A stretch of 64,000 nt of DNA, taken from positions 62,001 through 126,000 of the forward strand of contig JAQBOG010000033.1 of the NCBI GenBank assembly GCA_028288165.1, in the 5' to 3' direction. Of the stretch, positions 50,828 through 60,953 are shown piece by piece. Every line of letters begins with the position of its first letter. Within the stretch, counting starts at the first letter, position 1. This stretch comes from Sphingobacteriales bacterium. GTDB taxonomy: Bacteria; Bacteroidota; Bacteroidia; Sphingobacteriales; Sphingobacteriaceae. The notes under the pieces are model-generated. The model was given only the letters and a program-made list of their open reading frames with translations. It searched no databases and was not told the DNA's origin. The position numbers and the translations under genes were made by a program.

Positions 50828-50913
50828 TTCATACAAAACCGTTTAATTTCATTTGCTATCTACCGTTGATAGTTGCCAATGAACCTTCAAAATTACCTAT
50901 TTTATCCAACTAA

Positions 50914-51669
50914 ATGAGTCAACAACTAATTAGTATCAATGTGACTCTTGGGAAATATCAGAGCTTCATTGATAATATTATCAAACTATCTAAGGCTAAA
51001 GTCTCAGCATATGTGTGTGTTGCAAACGTTCACATGCTTGTTGAATGCTCAAAAAATGAAAATTATCGCAAAGTTGTTAATAATGCCAATATTATAACTC
51101 CAGACGGCATGCCCTTAGCAAAAAGCCTAAAATTGATGTACGGGATTGATCAAGATAGGGTGGCTGGAATGGATTTATTACCAGATTTACTATTAGAGTC
51201 CGAACGTCAAAATTTGTCCGTTTTCTTCTATGGGGGCGATCAAAAACTTATAACTGATTCTGAAATTTATATTACTAAAACCTATCCTAATCTAAAAGTA
51301 GTTGGCTACTACAGTCCTCCATTTCGCCCACTAACGGAACAGGAAGAATCCGATATAGTCGCTTTGATCAATAGCTATTCACCTAACTTGCTATTTGTCG
51401 CCCTAGGCTGCCCAAAGCAAGAAAAATGGATGGCATTGATGAAAAACAAGATAAACACTTGTATGGTTGGAATTGGGGGTGCATTATCCGTTATGATTGG
51501 ATTACAAACACGGGCTCCAGAGTGGATGCAAAGAAACAGTTTGGAGTGGTTATATAGATTAGCTCAAGAACCAAATAGGCTTTTAAAAAGATATTTGGTT
51601 ACTAATACCTGGTTCATTTATTTCCTCTTAAAAGAAATAATAAAAAATCGACATGCAACGAAACGGTAA
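50914..51669 (+). CDS. WecG/TagA/CpsF family glycosyltransferase
   Basis: ANVHMLVECSKNENYRKVVNNANIITPDGMPLAKSLKLMYG; LLFVALGCPKQEKWM; GIGGALSVMIGLQTRAPEWMQRNSLEWLYRLAQEP. Confidence 0.93.
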   Translation: MSQQLISINVTLGKYQSFIDNIIKLSKAKVSAYVCVANVHMLVECSKNENYRKVVNNANIITPDGMPLAKSLKLMYGIDQDRVAGMDLLPDLLLESERQNLSVFFYGGDQKLITDSEIYITKTYPNLKVVGYYSPPFRPLTEQEESDIVALINSYSPNLLFVALGCPKQEKWMALMKNKINTCMVGIGGALSVMIGLQTRAPEWMQRNSLEWLYRLAQEPNRLLKRYLVTNTWFIYFLLKEIIKNRHATKR

Positions 51670-51708
51670 GTACATTCGACTAAGACTAATTATGCTAAGC
51701 TATACCCT

Positions 51709-52575
51709 TCACCTCGCAGTACTTCTTATATTTGATAAACACTTTTCTAAACTATCCCTCCAATAGGGTATTTCGAAGTTCATCATTTGCTTAATTTTTG
51801 ATTTGTCCATTACAGAAAAGGATGGTCTCTTCGCTTTGGTAACATATTCCTTACTGGTTATTGGTAGAATTTTAACCGGCATATTGCTTATGTTGAATAT
51901 TGCCTTGGCAAAATCATACCATGATGTTGCTCCTTCATTACTGTAGTGGTACAATCCGTAGGAGGTACTGTTACTGTTAATAATATTCAGAATGCAAGAT
52001 GCAAGGTCAATAGCATAAGTTGGGGTACCAATCTGGTCCGATATAATATTTAATAAAGGTCTTTCCTGACCTAGCTTCAGCATTGTTTTCACAAAATTAT
52101 TCCCATACTCAGAATACAACCAGCTTGTTCTTAAAATAAAGTACCGATCAAGTGTATCAGTAATTGATTTTTCGCCTTCCAGTTTGGTAAGTCCATAAAT
52201 ATTTATTGGCTCGACTATATCTGTTTCATTTAATGGTGAAGCCTGGTTGCCCTCAAAAACAAAATCGGTTGAAACATGAATTAAAGTTGCATTATAAGTA
52301 TTACAAAGTTCTGCTAGATTAGCAGCTCCATCTTTATTAATTTTCCTTGCTAGTTCTATCTCATCTTCTGCTTTATCAACTGCAGTGTAGGCTGCACAAT
52401 TAATAACAAAAGCAGGTCTCTCTTTCTCGAATAATTCTTCCAATAATTTCGTTTCAAGAATATTAGCTACCTTCTCGTTCGGAAACAGTATATCAACGAT
52501 TCCCATTTCCTCAGATACTATTTTAATACAATGACCTAGCTGCCCTGAGGCACCAAAAACAATAGATTTATTCAT
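51709..52575 (-). CDS. rfbD: dTDP-4-dehydrorhamnose reductase-like SDR (RfbD family)
   Basis: IVFGASGQLGHCIK; FVINCAAYTAVDKAEDE; IHVSTDFVFEGNQASPLNETDIVEPINIYGLTKLEGE. Confidence 0.85.
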   Translation of the reverse strand: MNKSIVFGASGQLGHCIKIVSEEMGIVDILFPNEKVANILETKLLEELFEKERPAFVINCAAYTAVDKAEDEIELARKINKDGAANLAELCNTYNATLIHVSTDFVFEGNQASPLNETDIVEPINIYGLTKLEGEKSITDTLDRYFILRTSWLYSEYGNNFVKTMLKLGQERPLLNIISDQIGTPTYAIDLASCILNIINSNSTSYGLYHYSNEGATSWYDFAKAIFNISNMPVKILPITSKEYVTKAKRPSFSVMDKSKIKQMMNFEIPYWRDSLEKCLSNIRSTAR

Positions 52576-52698
52576 AAAGTTAATAATTTGATGCTGGTAT
52601 GGATGAAACTATTTTAAAACATTTCAGACATATGAGGAGTATATCTGGGTTGACCTTAGTGTGGATATAATAAGTTCTAAGGGTATCTTTAATTAAAT

Positions 52699-54087
52699 TT
52701 AATAGGCTCTTGGATCACCTTTAACAGTGTTCCATATAGTTAAAAATATTATTTTAAGATCAAATCCAAGTGACCAATTCTCTAAATACACTAAATCATA
52801 CTCAATTCGCTTTTGCATTTGGAACACATATTTAGTTTCTCCTCGATGACCGTTAACCTGAGCCCAGCCGGAAATTCCGGGTTTTAAGAGCTGCCTTACA
52901 AGGTATCCTTCAACAACCCTTGAATATTGTTCAGTATGCCTAATCATATGAGGTCGAGGACCAATAACAGACATATCACCCATTAATACATTAAAGAATT
53001 GAGGTAATTCATCGAGATTGCTAACTCTTAAAAATTTTCCTACATTAGTTAAACGTGTATCATCTTTAGTTGCTTGAATGGCATTCGCATGTTGATTGAC
53101 AACCATACTTCTAAACTTGATACAATTAAACGGAATATTATTTCTTCCAGACCGCAATTGCGTAAAAAAAACTGGCCCTTTAGAATCTAACTTGATTATG
53201 ATAGCAATTAGGGGAAACAGCCAAGAACAAACAATTATTAAAATCAAAATTGTAAATAGTAAGTCAAACAATCTTTTCATTAGTTGCCAATGATACTCTT
53301 CCAAAGGCTCACTTCGAACAGTTATGATAGGCATCCCACCTACCATTCCAATTCCATATTTAGACGATATTATATGAAAAAAATCAGGAATTATCTTTAC
53401 GCGTACCGTTTCATTATTGGCTATTTTAAGGATTTGAGTAACCTTAGCTACCGCCGTATTTGGAAGTGCTACCACGATTTCATCAATCAAGGTATTCATT
53501 TTGAGTAATTCTCTTAATTTGTCGATAGTTCCGAGATATTGCCCCTTTGGAAGCTTTTGAGGAACGTCGTCTAAGAATCCAATAAAGTTATATCCCAGAT
53601 AAGGTTTTGATACAATCATGTTGTAAAAGCGCTTACCTACATTTCCTGCTCCAATTATTAAAATATTCCTTCTATTAGCACTTTTCTTAATAAAGTGAAT
53701 ATATATCCGTTTAAAAAGCATTTTTTGAAGGGGTAAGAAAAAAAGCAAGAGCCCTACGTATGTAAATGCGAAAGTTCGATTGTAAAGAGGGTACTTTACT
53801 ACAAACAGAAATAAAGAAATAAACAATGCCTGTAAAAAAACATTTTTTAATGTTTTAAATACCTCAGTTACAATATTGTTTGATGGAAAGTCATCGTATA
53901 AATGGTTGTCTTTACTGGTGAAATACCAGCCTGTTATCAGATAAGTCCATAATACAATATCCAATGTTGTGATATGCAGTCCACCGTTGAACTTGAAAAT
54001 TATTCCGGTGGTAATTAAACAAACAGAAATTAGAATTAAATCAGTTAATAATACAATAACATTAATTTTATTACTAAATGAGGGCAT
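52699..54087 (-). CDS. Undecaprenyl-phosphate sugar phosphotransferase (WcaJ-like polyisoprenyl-phosphate hexose-1-P transferase)
   Basis: N-terminal TM/CoA-binding-like part (ILIIGAGNVGKRFYNMI) and a bacterial sugar transferase domain (KRLFDLLFTILILIIVC; LRVSNLDELPQFFNVLMGDMSVIGPRPHM; LKPGISGWAQVNGHRG). Confidence 0.93.
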   Translation of the reverse strand: MPSFSNKINVIVLLTDLILISVCLITTGIIFKFNGGLHITTLDIVLWTYLITGWYFTSKDNHLYDDFPSNNIVTEVFKTLKNVFLQALFISLFLFVVKYPLYNRTFAFTYVGLLLFFLPLQKMLFKRIYIHFIKKSANRRNILIIGAGNVGKRFYNMIVSKPYLGYNFIGFLDDVPQKLPKGQYLGTIDKLRELLKMNTLIDEIVVALPNTAVAKVTQILKIANNETVRVKIIPDFFHIISSKYGIGMVGGMPIITVRSEPLEEYHWQLMKRLFDLLFTILILIIVCSWLFPLIAIIIKLDSKGPVFFTQLRSGRNNIPFNCIKFRSMVVNQHANAIQATKDDTRLTNVGKFLRVSNLDELPQFFNVLMGDMSVIGPRPHMIRHTEQYSRVVEGYLVRQLLKPGISGWAQVNGHRGETKYVFQMQKRIEYDLVYLENWSLGFDLKIIFLTIWNTVKGDPRAY

Positions 54088-54269
54088 GTTCGGTGTACAA
54101 GGAGTGCTAAATAGCTTTTGTTTTAAATGGCAAATTTATTTTAATTATAACAACTAATGAAATTTTAAGAGCAACCAATCAAAAATTTAACGACTATTAA
54201 TATATCACCTGAATTCAGTTCTAATTCAATTAGTAATATTAGTAATATGGATTATATCTTATTATAAGT

Positions 54270-55949
54270 TTAATTAAATCCATAGGTAACTCCAAGTTTT
54301 AAATGCAGGTTCGATACATTTCCTAGGTCATTTGAATGTTGATAGTTAAAAGAATTTATACTTTTGAGAGTACCTTTAATCAGTAAATTTTTTAAATTCC
54401 ATTGTGCAAAGGATGAAATATTAAGATCCACCCAATAATCGTTCAATTCTGTTACTGACAAATAATGAAAGTCATTATTGTGAACGACACGTTCAAATTG
54501 AAGCCCCACTAACTTAAAATTCTTAATAAAACAAATGTCAAAGGACTGCATATTACTCCCTGGTCCAATACCTGCTCCTAACAGTTGTCCATTATTAGTA
54601 TAGCCATCTCTGACTTGATGATGAATATACCAGCTTGGGGATGGTCTATAATTATTAGTTACGTTCCTCTCCAATTGAGTGAATTCGGAACTAAATTGAA
54701 TCACATCGAAGTTTTTAGAATTCTTTATTTTAAGGATTTTACGGAGTCCGAAAACATATGCTCTAGAGTGCTCTGGCATAAGCAAAAAATCTCTTAAATC
54801 GAAAGAATGATCGTTTCGACCGAATTCGAAATAAATCTCGGCCTTGGCCTGAACAAACAACCACCTTGCGAACAAAGATGATAGCTGATCTCTCTTCTTT
54901 TTGTCTTCACCACCAGTTGTAATATCCGCATTCTTCTTTTCTAATGGAGTTAGAAATGGCAAATAATCCCCAAGCTTAGATCCTAAGTCATTATGGTAGA
55001 TATAAAAAGATCTAGTAATACCTAAAAATAAGCTAGGTATCCACTTAGGATGATAGGTAAGAATACCAGCATTAATATATCTCCAGTCATCCGGCTTAGG
55101 GGAGTATAAGACCTTTCCTTGATATTCCCTTCTTATCTCAGGAGGGACAAACCCCGATGATTCTAAACGCCCTGCTATTAATTGGCCTTCAAACGAGCCG
55201 GCAAATGTTTTAACAGGGCGGACGGTATTCAAAGTAATGTGCTTAAATCCAGGGGCGCTGTTTCCAATGACTAACGAATTATTTTTCCCAGGCCCCCACC
55301 ACAAGTTCTCTGAGGAAATCCCAACGGAAAGCGCTCGATGGGTGAACCGTATGCTACTTTGCCCCCAAAACCCGTTGAAATATACGGTTTCACCAAACCT
55401 TTCTGGCAAATCTACTAAATTTAGATAGTTCTGGTAGTAAATAGCCCAGGCTCTATCTGTTTGCGACGGCGAAAAACCATTGAATTTCCTGTTTTCAGCA
55501 AACACCAATTCGGGCATCAATTGAATACTTAAAGGGCCGTATTTGGCAAAAAATCCCGCAGATATGAGTGTTTGATAACCTCTGGCAGGAACCATTGCCC
55601 CATCGTTGAAACCTTCAGGATAATGCGTATTATACTGTTGGTTCCAAATAATTGGTAATATTTGTAAATCAACCTTACCCTTCCTGATTTTATGTCCCCC
55701 AAATGGTTTCAACAAATAATTAATTGATGAAGAACTGTCAGAATCATAACTACTTTTGATTTTCAGTGCCTCCAAATATAGGGGTTGAACTGTAAAGGAT
55801 ACCGACGAATCTAATTGACCCATTAATTGAGCTCTTCGATATATATCAATTAATTCGGGCGTATTAAGATTTAGAGTTTGAGAACTTGCGGTCAACCCAA
55901 GCGAGAGGGCACTTATGAATAATGATATAAAACGTAATCCCTTTTTCAT
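54270..55949 (-). CDS. Capsule assembly Wzi-family outer-membrane protein
   Basis: LPERFGETVYFNGFWGQSSIRFTHRALSVGISSENLWWGPGKNNSLVIGNSAPGFKHITLNT; SENLWWGPG is a Wzi-family hallmark. Confidence 0.88.
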   Translation of the reverse strand: MKKGLRFISLFISALSLGLTASSQTLNLNTPELIDIYRRAQLMGQLDSSVSFTVQPLYLEALKIKSSYDSDSSSSINYLLKPFGGHKIRKGKVDLQILPIIWNQQYNTHYPEGFNDGAMVPARGYQTLISAGFFAKYGPLSIQLMPELVFAENRKFNGFSPSQTDRAWAIYYQNYLNLVDLPERFGETVYFNGFWGQSSIRFTHRALSVGISSENLWWGPGKNNSLVIGNSAPGFKHITLNTVRPVKTFAGSFEGQLIAGRLESSGFVPPEIRREYQGKVLYSPKPDDWRYINAGILTYHPKWIPSLFLGITRSFYIYHNDLGSKLGDYLPFLTPLEKKNADITTGGEDKKKRDQLSSLFARWLFVQAKAEIYFEFGRNDHSFDLRDFLLMPEHSRAYVFGLRKILKIKNSKNFDVIQFSSEFTQLERNVTNNYRPSPSWYIHHQVRDGYTNNGQLLGAGIGPGSNMQSFDICFIKNFKLVGLQFERVVHNNDFHYLSVTELNDYWVDLNISSFAQWNLKNLLIKGTLKSINSFNYQHSNDLGNVSNLHLKLGVTYGFN

Positions 55950-55956
55950 ATTGTTC

Positions 55957-56793
55957 TTAGCAAATTGATTTCTTTTCCGCTATTATAATATCCTGATAGC
56001 TTGTAAACACATCTCTACCGCACCATGAGCCGTAATATATGGGACTGATAATTTGTAATTCATTATTTTCAAAAGCTCTTAAGATAAATTCTTCATCATA
56101 AGAAATGGCACTTTCCGGGACATTTTTATCTTCAATCCGATATACCCCACAATTACAATCGAAATCTAACGTACTTTTACCGTTTTTTATAAGCTTAATG
56201 GAATTCTCATTAATTAAAAAATAAGAGATCAGACATTTTCCCTTAGGCTTTAGCACTCTGACTATCTCTGATAAGTAATTTTCCATATCGTTCACTAGCA
56301 TATGAGTAAATACCGAAGTAAGAAACACGAAATCAAAGTGATTATCAGCATAGGGAAACTTGAAGTCGGCTGCTATAATGATTCCATTAGGGTTGTATTC
56401 TTTATTAAATACATTAGCATGGATAAATTTAAAATTCGGGTACTTGGGAGCAATTTTATTATTACACCAGTTTACACCTTTTTCAACAATATCCAGTCCA
56501 TCATAGGTTCCCGTTTTTAAATAACTGGCAAGAGGGATAGCCATTCGGCCGATACCACTACCTACATCCAAAACGTTATCCGTTTCTTTAAGCCCGGCAA
56601 AATTTATAAAATATCTTAAAAACTCTTGTCCAGTCTTTTTAAAATCTCCGTTACCAACAAAGTTCATTGCTTTCGGAGGCATTAATTGATCTTGGCTGCC
56701 AAATATTTTGGTGAATGTGTCTTCTAAATTGTAAACAAGAAGTCTAATTACATTCGCAAATGGCCTTAGTAATTTTCTAATGTTTTTTTTCAA
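55957..56793 (-). CDS. Class I SAM-dependent methyltransferase
   Basis: DNVLDVGSGIGRMAIPLASYLKTGTYDGLDIVEKGVNWCN; HFDFVFLTSVFTHML. Confidence 0.9.
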   Translation of the reverse strand: MKKNIRKLLRPFANVIRLLVYNLEDTFTKIFGSQDQLMPPKAMNFVGNGDFKKTGQEFLRYFINFAGLKETDNVLDVGSGIGRMAIPLASYLKTGTYDGLDIVEKGVNWCNNKIAPKYPNFKFIHANVFNKEYNPNGIIIAADFKFPYADNHFDFVFLTSVFTHMLVNDMENYLSEIVRVLKPKGKCLISYFLINENSIKLIKNGKSTLDFDCNCGVYRIEDKNVPESAISYDEEFILRAFENNELQIISPIYYGSWCGRDVFTSYQDIIIAEKKSIC

Positions 56794-56812
56794 TAATATA
56801 TTTTTAGTTTGC

Positions 56813-58522
56813 TTAGAATCTATAAGTAATTCCTAACTGTCCTTGAAAGTTAAATACATCCCGTCCTTCTTCCAATCCGGATAAACCAGCACCTTCCTGT
56901 TGAAAGTACATTCTGTTCCATTCATAGTTTAAAGATCGGATTGCACATACATTCGCATTGATCAATAAATTTCGATAATTCCATTCTGCAAAGGTTGAGA
57001 TACTCATATCTGTCCAAAATACATGATAATCTTTTTGAGCACCGAAAGCAGAGTCATAAAAGTCATTATTATGCACATACCTTTCCGCTCGTATCCCAAC
57101 CCTTTTGATTCCCCTGACCCATGCTACACTACCTGACTGTAAATTACTTCCGGGGCCTATACCGGCTCCTAACATTTCTCCCTTGTTGGTGTAACCATGC
57201 CTAACATAATTACTCGTATACCATGTATCAGTAGGCCGGCTATCCTTCAATGAGGAATTTTGCAGCTGCGTTAATTCAAGATTAAATTGTAAAAAGGTGT
57301 TGGCTGTTTGCCTAAAGGGCACCAAAACATTGGTACCAATGATGTAAGCACGGGAATGATCTGGTGTTAAAATAAAGTCTTTTAAACTGGTTGCTTTATT
57401 ATTCCTTCCATATTCGAAGTATATTTCAGCGTGAGATTCTGGTAAAACCCAACGACCAAATATGGAAGAAAGTCTTTGCCGTTTTAAGTCCATCTCATCA
57501 TTGTCTGAATTTTGTTTAAAGAAATCCGATACAATTGGAAGGTAGGCATTGAATCCTTTACTCATATCTCCATTGTAAATTGTATAGGCCCTACTTATCC
57601 CTAAGAATAAGCCAGGTACCCACTTTGGGTGATAGCTTAACACAAAACCAGAAAAGTATCTCCAATCAGTTGATTTTGGGATATACAACTTGGTTTGGTT
57701 AAACACACGGTTAATTTCAGGAGGCGTAAATCCGGATCCTTCAAGTTTTCCAGATACAAGCTGACCCTCAAACGAACCAATTTTGGTTTTGATTGCCTTA
57801 ACGGTATTGAATGTGATGTGTTTAAATCCTGCCGCCGAATTGCTCATGATTAAGGAGTTCCTGATACCTGGCCCCCACCATAAATTTTCATTTGACAACC
57901 CGAATGAAATTGATCCAACAGTCAATCGAATACTACTTTGCCCGAAAGAAAGTCTATTAAACGATGATTCGCCAAACCTTTCTGGCATATCAATTTTGTT
58001 ATGTATCTCGTTATAATAAGCTGCCCATAAAGTCGCAGTCTGTTCGGTAGGGAAACCATCAAACTCCTCATTTTTAGCATAAACATATTCTGGTTGTAAC
58101 TGAATACTAAAAACACCTAACTTAACAAAAATCCCTGCGCTAACAGAAGTTTGATATCCCTTTGAAGGTATCATCACTCCATCATTCCATCCATATGGGT
58201 GGTCGGAATTGTATTGCTGTTTCCAATTTACCGGTAACAATTTGACAAATCCTTTAGAAAAGTGCCAAGTGTCCGAAGCACCTTTCTGACCTATATTATT
58301 GATTTCGTTTTCCGGATAAAACACATCACTTGTATCTTGCAAATAAGTTGGAAAAAACGGTCGGCTAGTAAACGAGAAATTTGAATCTGCTTTTCCTAAG
58401 AGTTGTTCTCTACGATAAAAATCTTCAAAGGTCGAAAAGCCCACAGGTATCGTCTGCCCGTACACACGAACACATCCAAGTATACAAACATATATAAAGC
58501 AGGTTTTGAAGCAGCCTTTCAT
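56813..58522 (-). CDS. Capsule assembly Wzi-family outer-membrane protein (paralogue)
   Basis: MPERFGESSFNRLSFGQSSIRLTVGSISFGLSNENLWWGPGIRNSLIMSNSAAGFKHITFNT; clearly paralogous to 54270-55949. Confidence 0.88.
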   Translation of the reverse strand: MKGCFKTCFIYVCILGCVRVYGQTIPVGFSTFEDFYRREQLLGKADSNFSFTSRPFFPTYLQDTSDVFYPENEINNIGQKGASDTWHFSKGFVKLLPVNWKQQYNSDHPYGWNDGVMIPSKGYQTSVSAGIFVKLGVFSIQLQPEYVYAKNEEFDGFPTEQTATLWAAYYNEIHNKIDMPERFGESSFNRLSFGQSSIRLTVGSISFGLSNENLWWGPGIRNSLIMSNSAAGFKHITFNTVKAIKTKIGSFEGQLVSGKLEGSGFTPPEINRVFNQTKLYIPKSTDWRYFSGFVLSYHPKWVPGLFLGISRAYTIYNGDMSKGFNAYLPIVSDFFKQNSDNDEMDLKRQRLSSIFGRWVLPESHAEIYFEYGRNNKATSLKDFILTPDHSRAYIIGTNVLVPFRQTANTFLQFNLELTQLQNSSLKDSRPTDTWYTSNYVRHGYTNKGEMLGAGIGPGSNLQSGSVAWVRGIKRVGIRAERYVHNNDFYDSAFGAQKDYHVFWTDMSISTFAEWNYRNLLINANVCAIRSLNYEWNRMYFQQEGAGLSGLEEGRDVFNFQGQLGITYRF

Positions 58523-58556
58523 ATTGATGGTGTAAAAATTATAGCTACCATGTACA

Positions 58557-59258
58557 CTATCTAAACTTTATCGTCTTAATTGCCAAATTATCTATTGACC
58601 AGCTTTTGCAATGCTCGTTAACTGCATTCAAGTTCCCCAATATATCACGACATTCAAAAACAAATGAGCTATTCGATGACTTAACAGTCTTGACTATTTT
58701 GTACATACTAGTTCCGAAAGTATTATCTGATCCGTTACACATTCCAAGCAAATAGGAATGAAATGAATTTGCCTTTGCCGGATTATTTACTTGATAGTTA
58801 TCAGGATAAGATTGCTGGGAATCAGTATTTGAGAACGTGGTATTAAGGTAGGTATTTCCCTCTATTTTCATTTGCCATACGTCTGGCTCCACAGTAGTTG
58901 TTCCGTCTACACTATTACCCATCCATTGATCATGAATGTATAAATTGAATGAAACTTCGACATAGTCATGAGAACCAATATTGTTGATTTTGCAGTCAAA
59001 TCCAGAGTTATTGAAATTGCCTAATACCTTTGAATTATTAAATGTGAATATTTTACCTCCAATAATCCCTGAAAGATCACCCTTCTCAAAATCATTCTTA
59101 TAAACTACTTCCTCCTTTTGCAAATTCTTTGTACAATTAGAAAATAGTAGCGAAACAACCATATAAAAGGAAACAAAAAGTGTAGACCGTATCGCACTCT
59201 TAATGAATAAGATTTCCGAAACTATTATTTTCATATCATTAACATTTTTGACTTTCAT
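58557..59258 (-). CDS. Putative secreted lipoprotein, unknown function
   Basis: Lipobox-like LLFSNCTKN; the remainder is not recognised. Confidence 0.55.
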   Translation of the reverse strand: MKVKNVNDMKIIVSEILFIKSAIRSTLFVSFYMVVSLLFSNCTKNLQKEEVVYKNDFEKGDLSGIIGGKIFTFNNSKVLGNFNNSGFDCKINNIGSHDYVEVSFNLYIHDQWMGNSVDGTTTVEPDVWQMKIEGNTYLNTTFSNTDSQQSYPDNYQVNNPAKANSFHSYLLGMCNGSDNTFGTSMYKIVKTVKSSNSSFVFECRDILGNLNAVNEHCKSWSIDNLAIKTIKFR

Positions 59259-59268
59259 TTCTATATTG

Positions 59269-60897
59269 TTAAAAATCCTGATACAAATTTCTGAATGAGC
59301 TTCTTAAACCAAATGTTATCCAGTTAGTTTTGTTGTTAAATTGAACATTAGATTCCTTTCTAAAAGCACTACCAAGCTCAATCCTTAAATTCGTTTTGGG
59401 GTTTATAAGATAAGATAGTCTGGTATCCAAATAAAGGAAATCAGTTTTCAAACCTTGTAAGGTACGATGACCATATGTTCGCCCGTCAATTCTATTCTCA
59501 TAGGATTCGTATATATCTTTTCCATATGACAGATTTAAATTGGGATTATAATCACCTGATTGCGGATCGAGGCCATATTTGGCAATGTTCGCTTGCGCAT
59601 ATAAATTCCAACGCTTAATTGAATAATTCCAGATGGTAAGAACCTCCCTGAAATTTGCACCAAATGGATGTGCTAACGGCTGATTATAATGCCCATAATT
59701 TAAAATTGACTTTCGCTGGCTATACGTATATGGCCGTGCAGTATTGTATTCTAACAAGTAGTTAAGGCTAGAGACATGGAAGATATTATATCCATTAACT
59801 CCTAATTGTACACCATATTTATTGGCCCAGTAACCGCTATTAGAAAAAAGCTCTTTGGCAGTAAATTCGTCCAACACGAACTGACCATATATATTAAGCT
59901 TTCTTAAAACTTTATACTTCCCGGTGAAACCGATCAGGGCATTATCAGGAGATCCATTTAAGCCTTCAACGGTTCTTAAAAATATAATTGGATTGATATA
60001 ACTAACATCAAACCCCCGTCTGCCTGTACTGTCAGAGTTTTGCCAAATAATTGCATCAAAGAAGCCTAATGATAACCTATTGTTTACGTTCCAATCAAGA
60101 TAATGGAATACTCCCCATTTTTTTCTATTCCCATTCTCATAAGAGGTTTGAGGAGAACGTAAATCTTGAAATTGCGCCCAAATATTTAAATATTTGACAT
60201 TGCCTAATGTTGTTGCGATTTTGAAAAACGGATAATTAGTTGCCACATCACTTAGTATCATCGAGCGATAGCCATCACCTATGAAATTTTTATCCTGACC
60301 GAGTGTAAAGGAAAAATGCTTATTCACGGTGTAATTAAGAAGTGCGGTTGCGTAAGCCCAATCTTTTACTTTCCTTCCTGGTCCAAACTTATCATTTACC
60401 AGACCAGGAATTATCCCGTTCTTGTTAATAAATTCATTTAAATACACGGGAAATACACCTTGATTCTCATAACCGCTAGTATAAAAGCTGAATTTCTTTC
60501 CAATATTACCTCCTATTTGATACCCCCGGCTATAAAGCCAAGTTGTGTGATTATTTGCTCCATCACGACCAATTTGAAAATCTGGCAAAATATCTATATA
60601 AACATTAAAATCTTCCTTTTCAATCTGCACTAAATGCTCATTGAACAGCTTCCAATACACCCATGATTTCTTAGTAGTATCAATTAACCTGTTAGAAACG
60701 GAATCCAAAGCACTACATGAATAAATATCGTCTGGTAAAATTGGCTTTATAGAAGTATGCAGTCGTGTTAACGGAGTATATAAATCCCTATTTATCCTTT
60801 GATACTGTGAGAACGAGTATGGTTGGATTCCTCCTTGTGAATATGCTTGACTAGTGATTAACAAAAATCCAATTAAGAAGGCAAATAATTGTTTCAT
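59269..60897 (-). CDS. Putative outer-membrane protein, RemB / Wzi-superfamily-like
   Basis: Signal peptide; beta-strand-rich; IGDGYRSMILSDVATNYPFFKIATTLGNVKYLNIWAQFQDLR; NPIIFLRTVEGLNGSPDNALIGFTGKYK. Confidence 0.6.
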   Translation of the reverse strand: MKQLFAFLIGFLLITSQAYSQGGIQPYSFSQYQRINRDLYTPLTRLHTSIKPILPDDIYSCSALDSVSNRLIDTTKKSWVYWKLFNEHLVQIEKEDFNVYIDILPDFQIGRDGANNHTTWLYSRGYQIGGNIGKKFSFYTSGYENQGVFPVYLNEFINKNGIIPGLVNDKFGPGRKVKDWAYATALLNYTVNKHFSFTLGQDKNFIGDGYRSMILSDVATNYPFFKIATTLGNVKYLNIWAQFQDLRSPQTSYENGNRKKWGVFHYLDWNVNNRLSLGFFDAIIWQNSDSTGRRGFDVSYINPIIFLRTVEGLNGSPDNALIGFTGKYKVLRKLNIYGQFVLDEFTAKELFSNSGYWANKYGVQLGVNGYNIFHVSSLNYLLEYNTARPYTYSQRKSILNYGHYNQPLAHPFGANFREVLTIWNYSIKRWNLYAQANIAKYGLDPQSGDYNPNLNLSYGKDIYESYENRIDGRTYGHRTLQGLKTDFLYLDTRLSYLINPKTNLRIELGSAFRKESNVQFNNKTNWITFGLRSSFRNLYQDF

Positions 60898-60953
60898 ATT
60901 GAAAGTAGATTCATTAAATATTACACCCTTAAATTATGAAAGGATGACCGTTA

